NCBI GenBank assembly: GCA_049975245.1
Contig: JBNGDB010000009.1
Coordinates: 1-64,000, forward strand
Source of the DNA: UBA117 sp049975245
GTDB lineage: Archaea > Methanobacteriota > Methanobacteria > Methanobacteriales > Methanobacteriaceae
Direction of reading: 5' to 3'
DNA: 64,000 bases
Made by a program: the position numbers and the translations under genes. Below, one piece after another: positions 39,624-48,548 of this stretch. Position 1 is the first letter of the stretch. Each line of letters starts with the position of its first letter. A model generated the notes under the pieces. It was not told where the DNA came from, searched no databases, and was given only the letters and a program-made list of their open reading frames with translations.

Positions 39624-39676
39624 AGCAATCCCTCCAACCAACTGGTTGAAATAATTTCATTTGATAACTTCTAAGG

Positions 39677-40300
39677 TTAACTAACTTTTTTTTCTAAATA
39701 CTGGACAACGTATAGCTTAGCTTCTTCTAATTTACCGTTATTTAATAATTCGTTTACATTTCTATCATTCAAGATCTTGTAAAGATATTCTTTACGGCTT
39801 TTTTGATCATCTATTAAATTCTTTAAAAATTTTCGGGTATAATCCTGTAGCTCCATCTGCAGTATATCATTATTAGTTATTACTTTTTGTATTTTTTTTC
39901 TTAATTGTTTGGCCATGAGGGGACTCTTACCTTCAGTAAATATGGAGATCTGCACATCCCCTATAAAAAAAGATGATGGAACTATAATATTTCCGGAATC
40001 AGGATTATCAGCACGATTTATTAATTTATTTTCAGCTGCGGTTGAAATATATTCATTTAAATCCTGATTAGATGTGGCCACCACCACTATATCTGACCAG
40101 TCAATCCACTTATCAATTTCTTCCACAGATTTGACAGAAGCTCCTAATTTTTTTAAATCATCATCCTCTGTTTTTCCAACTATAGTTACATTCGCACCAG
40201 CGTTAATAAATCTTTTTGCTCTTCTCTTACCCACTTCACCAGTGCCTACAATTAGAACATTTTTTTTATTCATTTGAAGGAAGAGAGGAGTCCAACCCAT
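39677..40300 (-). CDS. Precorrin-2 dehydrogenase / siroheme-type (Met8p, CysG N-terminal) protein
   Basis: A 207-residue protein like the N-terminal part of CysG and yeast Met8p. NAD-binding VLIVGTGEVGKRRAKRF is near residue 15, and IVVVATSNQDLN and NIIVPSSFFIGDVQISIFTEGKSP follow, the last being the family signature. It oxidises precorrin-2 to sirohydrochlorin, the branch point to F430, siroheme-type haem and cobamides. GGAG lies seven bases before the ATG. It sits between the marker 9 gene (4 bases away) and hemA. Confidence 0.92.
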   Translation of the reverse strand: MGWTPLFLQMNKKNVLIVGTGEVGKRRAKRFINAGANVTIVGKTEDDDLKKLGASVKSVEEIDKWIDWSDIVVVATSNQDLNEYISTAAENKLINRADNPDSGNIIVPSSFFIGDVQISIFTEGKSPLMAKQLRKKIQKVITNNDILQMELQDYTRKFLKNLIDDQKSRKEYLYKILNDRNVNELLNNGKLEEAKLYVVQYLEKKVS

Positions 40301-40304
40301 CCTA

Positions 40305-40778
40305 CTACTCCATTTGTTTCATTCGCAAAAGTTTCATTGCAGTGCGTAAATCATGACCACATTCTTGAAGAACATGAACGGCCTCAGTTTCAGAAACATC
40401 AAAGGCATCTGCAAGTGCTTTAACATTTTTTTCATCTAATACTTTAGTTTCTCCAACCAATTCCTCTGATAACTGTTTTTTTAGTTCCATGTATTCATCT
40501 GTAGACATGTCAATTTTTCTCATAACCATATCCCTTAATGGACAAGGTTTAGAAGGTTTACAACACCAGACTAATGATCCAAAACAAGTTCCTTCACCAT
40601 GCTTAAGTCTTGTTTTTTTTCCAAATTCTTCTTTCTTTTCAATATAATCTTGTGGAGTAAGTCCAGCTTCTTCTAATGCGTATAATATGGGGCAAGGTTT
40701 TACTGGTGGACAACAAAATGTTAATGCTCTTTTATCCCCTCCGCGACATACATGTGATGGTGAGTCCTCCCATACCAT
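40305..40778 (-). CDS. Methanogenesis marker 9 protein with duplicated Cys module
   Basis: A 157-residue protein of the methanogen-specific marker 9 family. It contains a 50-residue tandem duplication: C11, C22, C23, C29 in the first copy and C65, C72, C73, C79 in the second, with FCCPPVKPCP matching WCCKPSKPCP; a DYIEKKEEF/EYMELKKQL stretch follows each. Eight cysteines in two equal sets suggest two iron-sulfur clusters or two zinc sites. A C-terminal UBA-like helical segment (about 117-155) resembles that of the nascent-polypeptide-associated complex. It follows atwA at 40780 directly, so a role in methyl-coenzyme M reductase activation or assembly is likely by context. Confidence 0.82.
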   Translation of the reverse strand: MVWEDSPSHVCRGGDKRALTFCCPPVKPCPILYALEEAGLTPQDYIEKKEEFGKKTRLKHGEGTCFGSLVWCCKPSKPCPLRDMVMRKIDMSTDEYMELKKQLSEELVGETKVLDEKNVKALADAFDVSETEAVHVLQECGHDLRTAMKLLRMKQME

Positions 40779-40779
40779 T

Positions 40780-42375
40780 TTACTCCTCCGTAAGCATTTT
40801 TTTCTTTTCAGTAGGGGTGAGATCTTCCACAATAGATTCTGGATCACCAATCTTAAGGACTTTACCGCCTCTCATGAGAGCGGCACGATCACAAACATCT
40901 AAAACAAAATCCATGTCGTGAGATATTATAAGAAAAGTCTGGTTGAGTTCGTCCCTTGCTTTTCTTATGGAATCAGTAACCTGTACCCGGGTAATAGGAT
41001 CCATGGTACCGGTTGGCTCATCAAGAATAATTATATTAGGTTCTTTAATTAGTACTTGGGCCAAAGCAACTCTATGACGTTCTCCACCACTTAATTCGTC
41101 GGGGTATTTGTATAATATGTTCTCCGCATAATTTTCATCAAACCCAACTGCTTTAAGAACGTATATTGCCTTCATTTTCGCAAATTCTGCGGGAAGCTCT
41201 AAACTAATAGCTTCAGTGAGATTTCCAAGAACATTTCTATGAGGATAGAGACTGTACTCTTGGTGAAGAATTCCCAAATATGGTTTAACTCTACCTCTTC
41301 CGAAAGGTCCCTTTTCAGTCATGTCAATCCAGTTTTCACCTAATTTAACAACAATTTCGCCACTGCTGGGATCAGTTAGCCCATATAAAATCCTTGATAG
41401 AGTGGTTTTTCCAGCACCACTTAAACCTACAATACCAAAAATTTCAGATTCGTCCACCACAAGATCTATTCCATCTACTGCTTTTACCACTCCCCTTTCA
41501 ATGGAATAGTAATGTTTTTTAACATCATCCATCTTAATGATGGGACCTCCACTTTTAAAGACTTCTCCCTTTTCAGGTAGAGGTACTTGATCCATGAAGC
41601 TCTTTACTACTTCTTCTGGATCTCCTTCCTGAATAATTTGACCTTTTTCTAGCCATATAACATGATCAGATAACTTTCTCATAACTTCAGGCCAGTGAGA
41701 AGTGATTAACATAGTTTTACCTTGATCTTTAACTCCTTCAATCAAAGCCTCATGTATAAGTTCTGCGGTTTTAGGATCAAGAGTACCTGTAGGTTCATCT
41801 GCTAAAAATATAATTGGATCCTTTGCTAATTGCCTGGCTAAAACAACTCTCTGTTTTTCACCACCACTCAAATCACGGGCAATATGTGTTATCCTATGAG
41901 TCATCTGAGCCATTTCTAAAAGTTCTAAAGCTCTATAGGTGCCTTCTTCTTCACCCAACCCTTCAATAGATTTAAGTACATTATCTATTACCGTATCATC
42001 TTCATATAGTGCAAAAGTACGTTGCAACATTATGGATATCCGTCTTTTTATTGCTGCGAATAATTTTCGATCACAGTTCCAAAAATCAACATTTAAATCT
42101 TGATATTCACAGCCACATGAACAACTTCCTCCAGCCAATGAAGGAGGTTCAACTCTAATACATTCGGGACAATAAGCAACATGATAAGTTATTTTACCTT
42201 TATCGGGTTTGTAATCTTTCATCCCTCTGAGCATATTTATTAAAACTGACTTTCCAGACCCACTTCTGCCTAATATTCCCAGTACACTGCCCTCGTCTAT
42301 TGTCATGTTTAAATCTTTTAAAACATCTACATTGCCAAAAGTTTTAGTGACATTTTCTAATTTTATAAATGACAT
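40780..42375 (-). CDS. atwA: Methyl-coenzyme M reductase activation component A2 (AtwA)
   Basis: A 531-residue double ABC ATPase. First cassette: Walker A GRSGSGKS at 36-43, signature LSGGEKQR; second cassette: GLSGAGKT and LSGGERHR. An insert in the first cassette has five cysteines (C69, C72, C85, C87, C89) that form a zinc- or iron-sulfur-type site. A2 uses ATP to drive the reduction of Ni in F430 needed to activate methyl-coenzyme M reductase. AAGGTGGTC precedes the ATG. Downstream genes marker 9, precorrin-2 dehydrogenase and hemA follow with gaps of 1 to 53 bases. Confidence 0.94.
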   Translation of the reverse strand: MSFIKLENVTKTFGNVDVLKDLNMTIDEGSVLGILGRSGSGKSVLINMLRGMKDYKPDKGKITYHVAYCPECIRVEPPSLAGGSCSCGCEYQDLNVDFWNCDRKLFAAIKRRISIMLQRTFALYEDDTVIDNVLKSIEGLGEEEGTYRALELLEMAQMTHRITHIARDLSGGEKQRVVLARQLAKDPIIFLADEPTGTLDPKTAELIHEALIEGVKDQGKTMLITSHWPEVMRKLSDHVIWLEKGQIIQEGDPEEVVKSFMDQVPLPEKGEVFKSGGPIIKMDDVKKHYYSIERGVVKAVDGIDLVVDESEIFGIVGLSGAGKTTLSRILYGLTDPSSGEIVVKLGENWIDMTEKGPFGRGRVKPYLGILHQEYSLYPHRNVLGNLTEAISLELPAEFAKMKAIYVLKAVGFDENYAENILYKYPDELSGGERHRVALAQVLIKEPNIIILDEPTGTMDPITRVQVTDSIRKARDELNQTFLIISHDMDFVLDVCDRAALMRGGKVLKIGDPESIVEDLTPTEKKKMLTEE

Positions 42376-42509
42376 ACGACCACCTTTAAATTAAAATTAT
42401 CATAATTCTATTTTTGTATAAATTTAAATGAATATATATTCTTAATGTTTATGTTTTTTATATTTATTAATATGCACTTAGTTTCTATAAAAATTTGATT
42501 ATTTATTAT

Positions 42510-43259
42510 TTATATAAATGATAGATCGAAGGGAATTTTACCCCCCATAGTGGCTCTTGCCATGGAAATAGCGTCAGCACCTGCATTGAACATTAACTGA
42601 GCAGTTTCCAAACTTTTTACAGAATTGTTTCCTATTAAAAATACATCAGTACTATCGCTTATAGATTTAATTACCTCATAGTCAGCATAATCATAACCGG
42701 GTTTCATTGCATCCACATGTATGAAATCAGCCCCACTTTTTTCTACAGTTTTAGCAATTAAAATATCGTTATTTTCCGGAATATTGGCTCTTATTTTTAC
42801 AGAAACCTTGCATTTGGCCTTTTTAACTATCTCTGAAGAGTAATTAAATAATTTATTTAGATTTGATAGTAATGATTGTCCACATCCAATATTTGTTATT
42901 TCAGGTTGGCGGCAATGGGCATTTATTTCCACTACATCAATACCATCTAATCTTGATATCTCAATAATAGGATCAGGGGAAACTGACCGCAAATTAACAG
43001 ATACTAAAGCATCAGAAGATTCTTTAATAATATTAGATTCATTCTCTATTACAGAGATGATATCCTCTTTATCAATATCAAACTCTGATCTTCCTCTAGC
43101 CAGTATTTTTTTCCCAGCATCTATAGTAGGATTATCCACATTATATCCCCCAAGGGTGACCATGTCAAATCCCATTAAAGCCATTTTTTTGCAAAATTGG
43201 CCGTCAGTAATTCCTGCCATTGGGGCTAAAACCTTAATAAACTCACTCTCATCAATCAT
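42510..43259 (-). CDS. MJ0144-type dihydrouridine synthase-like protein
   Basis: A 249-residue TIM-barrel flavoprotein homologue. It starts KVLAPMAGITDGQFC (Dus-type FMN region), with VVEINAHCRQPEITNIGCGQ in the place of the Dus catalytic cysteine and FLIGNNSVKSLETAQLMF and GADAISMARATMGG near the C-terminus for phosphate binding. It is shorter than true tRNA-dihydrouridine synthases (about 310) and lacks the C-terminal helical tRNA-binding domain. Neighbouring arfA is next to this family in Methanocaldococcus (MJ0144-MJ0145), so linkage is old. A link to the F420/riboflavin pathways is inference. Confidence 0.82.
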   Translation of the reverse strand: MIDESEFIKVLAPMAGITDGQFCKKMALMGFDMVTLGGYNVDNPTIDAGKKILARGRSEFDIDKEDIISVIENESNIIKESSDALVSVNLRSVSPDPIIEISRLDGIDVVEINAHCRQPEITNIGCGQSLLSNLNKLFNYSSEIVKKAKCKVSVKIRANIPENNDILIAKTVEKSGADFIHVDAMKPGYDYADYEVIKSISDSTDVFLIGNNSVKSLETAQLMFNAGADAISMARATMGGKIPFDLSFI

Positions 43260-43311
43260 GGCTTAAGTTATACTTTTAAAAGCTAATTAATAAAAACTAA
43301 AATAAAATTAT

Positions 43312-44067
43312 TTACTCCTTCATCACATGTACTAAATCGTAGGTAAAACCGCCCCTTATCTCCTCAAGTGCTAAATCAGCCAAATTAGCTGCTTTTTCAG
43401 CGGTAGGGGCCTTACCAACACCTGCTTTTAGAGCTATGTTTGTTTCGTCCTTTATCTCCTCAATTATTTTCAGCAAACCTTCCGGTTTTAGGCCGTTGCA
43501 GGGAGACATGAAATTATCCCCACCAATGAAAAACAACAAAGAACCTTTTTCAATTAATTTTTTCATAAGGAAGTGTTGAACTCTATTAACAATAAATGAG
43601 GTATCATAAGCTGGAATAATATCGGTTAAAGAATCAGTTATCCCATTAATATCAATATGCGCAATTTGCACAAAACTCTCCTCTTTTTTTACCATACCAT
43701 CGATAGCTAATATTTCACTCCTTTCCTCAGATTGTGCTCCTCCATATCCTTGAAGAGATGTTGTAGCATTTCTCTGAGCTTCATATGGAGTTTCAGCTGC
43801 GCCAACACCCATACTTATTGTAATTGGATATCTGTTTCCTATTGATCTTTGAATTCTTAAATGGTCTTCTACATCCACATTATTACTCACAGCTAACATA
43901 TTGTCAAAACGAGTGAAAAAAACAAGTCCTTGTTTTGCTGCAAATTGCCTCTGGATATCGGCATAAAGTTCCGCCTGCAAAATCTGAAGATCTGCCTCTG
44001 CTCGTGGAGTAGGAGTTACCGTCCATGGCCCATAGTTATCAATCTGTATTAAAGTCATCTGTATCAT
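43312..44067 (-). CDS. arfA: GTP cyclohydrolase III (IIa)
   Basis: A 251-residue archaeal GTP cyclohydrolase III, made of two GGDEF/cyclase-like halves. The start IQMTLIQIDNYGPWTVTPTPR is a clear family match, with VFFTRFDNM in the first half and HIDINGIT and FFIGGDNFM in the second. It opens GTP to a formylated triaminopyrimidine, the first step to riboflavin and to the deazaflavin of F420. Its start overlaps the cofD stop by four bases, and GGGTGA lies six bases upstream. Confidence 0.95.
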   Translation of the reverse strand: MIQMTLIQIDNYGPWTVTPTPRAEADLQILQAELYADIQRQFAAKQGLVFFTRFDNMLAVSNNVDVEDHLRIQRSIGNRYPITISMGVGAAETPYEAQRNATTSLQGYGGAQSEERSEILAIDGMVKKEESFVQIAHIDINGITDSLTDIIPAYDTSFIVNRVQHFLMKKLIEKGSLLFFIGGDNFMSPCNGLKPEGLLKIIEEIKDETNIALKAGVGKAPTAEKAANLADLALEEIRGGFTYDLVHVMKE

Positions 44068-44969
44068 ATCATTTCACCCAATATAGTTCTTGCCAACATC
44101 ACCTTATCATCAATGGTATTCATGTTTGTGTTTGTTACCATAACATTATTTATTAGTCTTTCTATTTTTTCCTTTGAATGGCTATCTATAACATCTATAA
44201 TAAATTTGTCTAAAAATTCTGCATACATATCAGCAACACCAACACACGAAACTTCAAAACCCAATGCACCCATAAATTTAGCAGCAGGACCACTAACTGG
44301 CTTTCCCCCAATTATTGGAGATACTGCGACCACATTAGAATTTTTTAAAGCATTTATAACTCCTTTCATTGAAATAATCGGCCCTATTGAAGTAACTGGA
44401 TTTGAAGGACCTAAAAGGACCATTTCTGAATTTTCAATTGCATCCATCAAACCTTCTGAAGGTCTAACTTTGCTATATTTTACATCTAAAACTTCTGGTT
44501 CTGCTTTATGTTCAATTAAAAATTCATGAAAATCCATATTTCCTTGATCAGTTATAATATTTATAGATGGCTGATCATCACTCATTGGTATAATTCTAGA
44601 TTCAACACCTAATTTTTTCCTTTGAATGTCAACCGCTTCAGAAAGAGAATATCTCTCCAAGAGTAAAGTTTTCTGGATCTTTATGGCACGATCCTTATCC
44701 CCGATTCTTAAAAGCTCTGGACAACCTAATTTTCCCAGCATTTCATTGGTTATAAATGTATCATCACATATCCCATACCATGTTTCATCGTTTATCATGT
44801 TTGCCAAGGTATAAAGAACTGTATCAATGTCAGCAGCCACATATAAGTTGGAAACATAAGTATTTTCCACAGTATTAACAATAATATTAAGATCACTAGG
44901 ATTTAATACTTTAACCATTCCCTGGAGTAATTTTGGAGTTCCAGTTCCTCCCGATAGTACAGTTATCAT
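44064..44969 (-). CDS. cofD: 2-phospho-L-lactate transferase
   Basis: A 301-residue CofD. N-terminal VLSGGTGTPKLLQG, Asp-rich YVAADIDTVLY, and GPSNPVTSIGPI are family signatures. It transfers the lactyl-phosphate moiety to the deazaflavin Fo to make F420-0. Position between cofE (31 bases upstream) and arfA (overlapping) makes an F420 gene group. Confidence 0.96.
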   Translation of the reverse strand: MITVLSGGTGTPKLLQGMVKVLNPSDLNIIVNTVENTYVSNLYVAADIDTVLYTLANMINDETWYGICDDTFITNEMLGKLGCPELLRIGDKDRAIKIQKTLLLERYSLSEAVDIQRKKLGVESRIIPMSDDQPSINIITDQGNMDFHEFLIEHKAEPEVLDVKYSKVRPSEGLMDAIENSEMVLLGPSNPVTSIGPIISMKGVINALKNSNVVAVSPIIGGKPVSGPAAKFMGALGFEVSCVGVADMYAEFLDKFIIDVIDSHSKEKIERLINNVMVTNTNMNTIDDKVMLARTILGEMI

Positions 44970-45000
44970 GCTAATCTAATCAATTATTTTTATTAACCTT

Positions 45001-45762
45001 TTATCTAAAAACATCATACTTTTTAGGTCTTATTAATGATTTAGCAGAGGAATAATTATTAAATAAATTTTTAGAATAATTTAATCCTTTTATTAATATA
45101 ATAGGCATTCCTTCATCAGCTTGCCCCATGACTATTGAAGCTGCGGCAGCTAATTCATCAGCAACTGCAATTTTGGTAGTTTCAAGTTTTCTTCCATAAA
45201 GATCTATTTCACCCTTCCTATCCCATAATGGCTCCAAACCTGAAATTCCAACAGCAACGCCAACAGCGCCCTCTCTAAATGGTCTTCCCTGAGTATCAGA
45301 TATAATAATAATTAATTTCTTACCAGTATCTCTTAAAATATCTTTTCTAATATGTTCAGCACTTTTATCCGGATTATCGGGGATAGGGGTTGCTTTACCT
45401 TCTTCTACATTGGACTCATCAATACCGGCATTGGCACATATAAATCCGTGTTTGGTTTCAGAGATAATGAAATCTGGACCTACTTTTAATATTTCATTCG
45501 ATTCTTTAAGTATTGATTCTACAAGTTTTGGATCCTTTCGGGTGTTTTTTGCAATCTTTAATGCTTTAGGACTTGGCTCTATGGATGATAAATCAATTTT
45601 TGTCCCTTCAGATTTAGCAATAATAGTTTCAGCAATTACCAGCACATCTCCATCATCTAAATCTATTGCAGAATTCTCCAATGACTCTAAGATTATTGAT
45701 GCGATATTATCATTTTCTTTGATAAGGGGTATATTCTCCAAACCTATAATTCTAACTTCCAT
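45001..45762 (-). CDS. cofE: Coenzyme F420-0:L-glutamate ligase
   Basis: A 253-residue CofE (FbiB N-terminal type). Recognised by the start EVRIIGLENIPLI, DGDVLVIAETIIAKSEG, and IIISDTQGRPFREGAVGVAVG. It adds glutamates to F420-0 with GTP. Start 45762 is chosen because CGGTG lies a few bases upstream; an earlier in-frame start (45798) overlaps purO and gives extra residues not seen in the family. It is 14 bases downstream of purO. Confidence 0.95.
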   Translation of the reverse strand: MEVRIIGLENIPLIKENDNIASIILESLENSAIDLDDGDVLVIAETIIAKSEGTKIDLSSIEPSPKALKIAKNTRKDPKLVESILKESNEILKVGPDFIISETKHGFICANAGIDESNVEEGKATPIPDNPDKSAEHIRKDILRDTGKKLIIIISDTQGRPFREGAVGVAVGISGLEPLWDRKGEIDLYGRKLETTKIAVADELAAAASIVMGQADEGMPIILIKGLNYSKNLFNNYSSAKSLIRPKKYDVFR

Positions 45763-45776
45763 ATTCGCACCGAATC

Positions 45777-46379
45777 TTAGATGAAAGAGATATCCCAATC
45801 TTTAAATCCAAAAGCAGCTGCAGATGTAACAGGATTGGTAAATTCTGCAAATTTACCTTGACTCATAATAAATTGCGCCGCTTCTTGCGAATTACTGGCT
45901 GAAAATTCTACTTCATGAGGTTGAGTATGCTCATAAGTTGCAATGTAACATGTTCTTCCAGGTTCAACTTTCTCAACTATAAGGCTTTCATGGGTAACAA
46001 TACCAATATAAGCATCTCCCTTAAGTGAAACAGCTCCAGCAATTCGGGGAGTGTTATAATCATCTTTTTCATAATCCATTACAAGCAATGAAAGTGCAAT
46101 AGCATCTCTAAGGTTCATACCCTCCTCAATTTTATCCGCAATAACATCTGTATGAGAACCATTAGAAACAACAGCCACATCATCCACTATTTTTATACAA
46201 TTGTAAGCTATATAAGGATTAACAAAAACATCCTTTTCATGTCCTTCCTTCGGCACTACAGCTACCCTATTTTCAAAAGACTTCGTTTCCCTATTGGGAA
46301 AGGATCTACTTGAAACTCGGTACGCAACTAAATTTCCAGATTTATTACTCCCTAATGCTAACATTCTACCAACATACAT
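45777..46379 (-). CDS. purO: IMP cyclohydrolase, archaeal type
   Basis: A 200-residue PurO, the archaeal enzyme that closes FAICAR to IMP. It starts MYVGRMLALGSNKSGNLVAY and contains CIATYEHTQPHEVEFSASNS, both typical. AGGTGTAAAT precedes the ATG. It leads the purO-cofE-cofD-arfA run, all of which use or make nucleotide-derived rings. Confidence 0.95.
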   Translation of the reverse strand: MYVGRMLALGSNKSGNLVAYRVSSRSFPNRETKSFENRVAVVPKEGHEKDVFVNPYIAYNCIKIVDDVAVVSNGSHTDVIADKIEEGMNLRDAIALSLLVMDYEKDDYNTPRIAGAVSLKGDAYIGIVTHESLIVEKVEPGRTCYIATYEHTQPHEVEFSASNSQEAAQFIMSQGKFAEFTNPVTSAAAFGFKDWDISFI

Positions 46380-46466
46380 ATTTACACCTAAAATTTTTTA
46401 GTTTCCATTAATATTTTCTTTAAATTCATTAAACTGAAATAATACTAACAAGTTTTCCATAATCAA

Positions 46467-46865
46467 TTACTGGTCTGGAGGAGCTACAGCTTTATCTGGT
46501 GACATTCCAGGAGGTGCAGTTATAATGATGGTTCCTGTTTTAGGTCTAATAATAATCTCCCCCTCATCTATTACCCTAGTGTTAACTGCAATTGCATTAT
46601 TTCGAATGTAACTGGACATGTCTTCACCGTTCACTATAACCTCTTTAAGACCTGCTACTGGTATTAAATAGTATTCTAATGGTCCGCTACTTTCAGTTAA
46701 TTCTGGTTTTCCACTAGAAGAATCAGCGGTTGATGCTGCTTGAAAACTACTGGTAACCATTAAAAATATTAGAACCGTGAAAAGTACATCAATAAAGGGA
46801 ACTAAATTAAACTTTGGATTGCTGTCCCTCACCTTATTTCTGAACTTTCTTATATCCATGGTCAT
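46467..46865 (-). CDS. exbD: ExbD/TolR family biopolymer transport protein
   Basis: A 132-residue ExbD/TolR-like protein: short basic N-terminus, one membrane helix with the conserved proton-pathway aspartate (NLVPFIDVLFTVLIF, about residue 25), then a small periplasmic-side domain and a Pro-rich tail. Works with the ExbB-type channel encoded 33 bases upstream. GGAG lies eight bases before the ATG. In bacteria this motor drives envelope proteins; archaea lack an outer membrane and the target here is unknown. Confidence 0.88.
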   Translation of the reverse strand: MTMDIRKFRNKVRDSNPKFNLVPFIDVLFTVLIFLMVTSSFQAASTADSSSGKPELTESSGPLEYYLIPVAGLKEVIVNGEDMSSYIRNNAIAVNTRVIDEGEIIIRPKTGTIIITAPPGMSPDKAVAPPDQ

Positions 46866-46898
46866 TAAAATAACTCCAGAACTCTTTTAATGATAATA

Positions 46899-47735
46899 TT
46901 ATTGTTTTAATTTACTTTCAATAATTTCAACTTCAGAATTACATTTTTCCATAAGTATATTATGGATACTCTTTTCCAACATACTAGGTTTAAATGAAAC
47001 CCAAATATTCGCTTCTTTATCAATAATCTGTTTTATATTTACAATACCTTCTGCATCCCGAAGGGCACTTATAGAGCAGTCAACGTCCTTTACTCTTAAT
47101 TTCATTTCAGCAGAACTCCAATTGGTCATCTTTTTGGCGATTTCGATTTTATCCATTTCTTTATCTATTCTACCAGTTATGTAAGAATAAAATGGAAGTA
47201 AAACAATCGCAACAGAAAGACCGGCTATGGTGGTAATTAATGCTATATAAATACCCTCTGCCAACGCGCTTGGACTTGCATTTACACCTAGAGCTTTAAA
47301 AGTAAACCACATACCAATAACTGTCCCTATTAAGCCCAATAAAGGCGCGATCTCAATTATGGTCCTAAGAGTATCAAGGCCCTTGGTCATATTACCCATT
47401 TCAACAATAAAAACTCTTTCCATAGCGTCTTCAACTTCAGTTTTATTCCGATAACCAATCTTTAGGGCCTCGGAAATAATTTTTGAGATAGGATTTTTAT
47501 ACTTACCAATGGCCCTTAAAGCCTCCAAAGAACCTCCTTTCTCCATTGCTGTGTTAACTGTCCCTGTTATTTGGGGGAGACTTATTTTAGATATTTTGCG
47601 TAAATAATGAATTTTTTCAAAAGATGTTATAAAACCATAAACACCGACTAATGTAATTATATAAGTGATTAGTCCTCCGCTTTTAAACATCTCTAAAATG
47701 GTTCCAAATGTACTATTAAGAAATTCTAATATCAT
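46899..47735 (-). CDS. exbB: MotA/TolQ/ExbB proton channel family protein
   Basis: A 278-residue ExbB/TolQ homologue with three membrane helices (about 20-38, 128-152, 160-185) and the family motif APLLGLIGTVIGM. After the third helix a cytoplasmic extension of about 80 residues (198-278) holds DCSISALRDAEGIVNIKQ and later VEIIESK, a beta-alpha-beta pattern like a ferredoxin/heavy-metal-associated fold that bacterial ExbB does not have. GGAG precedes the ATG. Partner exbD is 33 bases downstream. Confidence 0.88.
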   Translation of the reverse strand: MILEFLNSTFGTILEMFKSGGLITYIITLVGVYGFITSFEKIHYLRKISKISLPQITGTVNTAMEKGGSLEALRAIGKYKNPISKIISEALKIGYRNKTEVEDAMERVFIVEMGNMTKGLDTLRTIIEIAPLLGLIGTVIGMWFTFKALGVNASPSALAEGIYIALITTIAGLSVAIVLLPFYSYITGRIDKEMDKIEIAKKMTNWSSAEMKLRVKDVDCSISALRDAEGIVNIKQIIDKEANIWVSFKPSMLEKSIHNILMEKCNSEVEIIESKLKQ

Positions 47736-47873
47736 TTAACTCCTCTAAGATTTATTGGTAATTTAAATATAGATCACTATCAGTCGTATCACTATGATTT
47801 TAATGTTATAGTTAATTAGTCACTATGAATTAATTGTTATAAATATACTAAGTTTATTTAGTGGAATAAAATA

Positions 47874-48500
47874 TTATTTATTGGATTTATCTTTAAGTTT
47901 CTGTGATGTGTTCCATGATTTTCTCACAAAATCAGGTAGGTTTTCAAACTTATATTTTTTTAGAAATGATTGAGTTTTAGGATCACTTGGATATCCGGAA
48001 CCAACATCTTTAAATTTTTTCCTAATTTCGGCAATTTCAAGATCACGTTCAACTTTTGCTATAATTGAAGCTGCCCCCACAATTAAATATTTATCGTCAG
48101 CACCGTGTTCTGCAATAATTTCAATATCCTCATTTACTATTTCTTTTATTTCATTTCTAAATCTTTCTGGATTTACATCAACTGAATCAATAATGGCAAG
48201 ATCCGGTTGGAAATAGCTGATAATTTTTGTAATGGCTATTTTTTCAATTTCATTAAGATTCACATCTTTAGATCTGAGATTATCTATATCACTAGCTGAA
48301 ATTGAAATAACATGATAATCGAAAATTTTTTTTATTTTTCGATGGAGAATAGTTCTCCTTTTAGGAGATAATTTTTTAGAATCCTTAATACCAAGTCTTT
48401 CCAAATTTTTTAATTTTTTCTCGTCAATACACACTCCGCAAACAACTAAGGGACCAATAACAGGGCCTCTGCCTGCTTCATCTATGCCAACTATTCTCAT
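47874..48500 (-). CDS. rnhB: Ribonuclease HII
   Basis: A 208-residue archaeal RNase HII. Active-site residues are visible: RIVGIDEAGRGPVIGPLV (Asp, Glu), AIIDSVDV (Asp) and the GSGYPSDP block near the C-terminus. It removes RNA from RNA-DNA hybrids and single ribonucleotides from DNA. It lies 48 bases after mreB on the same strand. Confidence 0.96.
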   Translation of the reverse strand: MRIVGIDEAGRGPVIGPLVVCGVCIDEKKLKNLERLGIKDSKKLSPKRRTILHRKIKKIFDYHVISISASDIDNLRSKDVNLNEIEKIAITKIISYFQPDLAIIDSVDVNPERFRNEIKEIVNEDIEIIAEHGADDKYLIVGAASIIAKVERDLEIAEIRKKFKDVGSGYPSDPKTQSFLKKYKFENLPDFVRKSWNTSQKLKDKSNK

Positions 48501-48548
48501 TTATAGCCATCCGGCATTATATGTAAAATAAAAAAAGAAAGCCATTAC

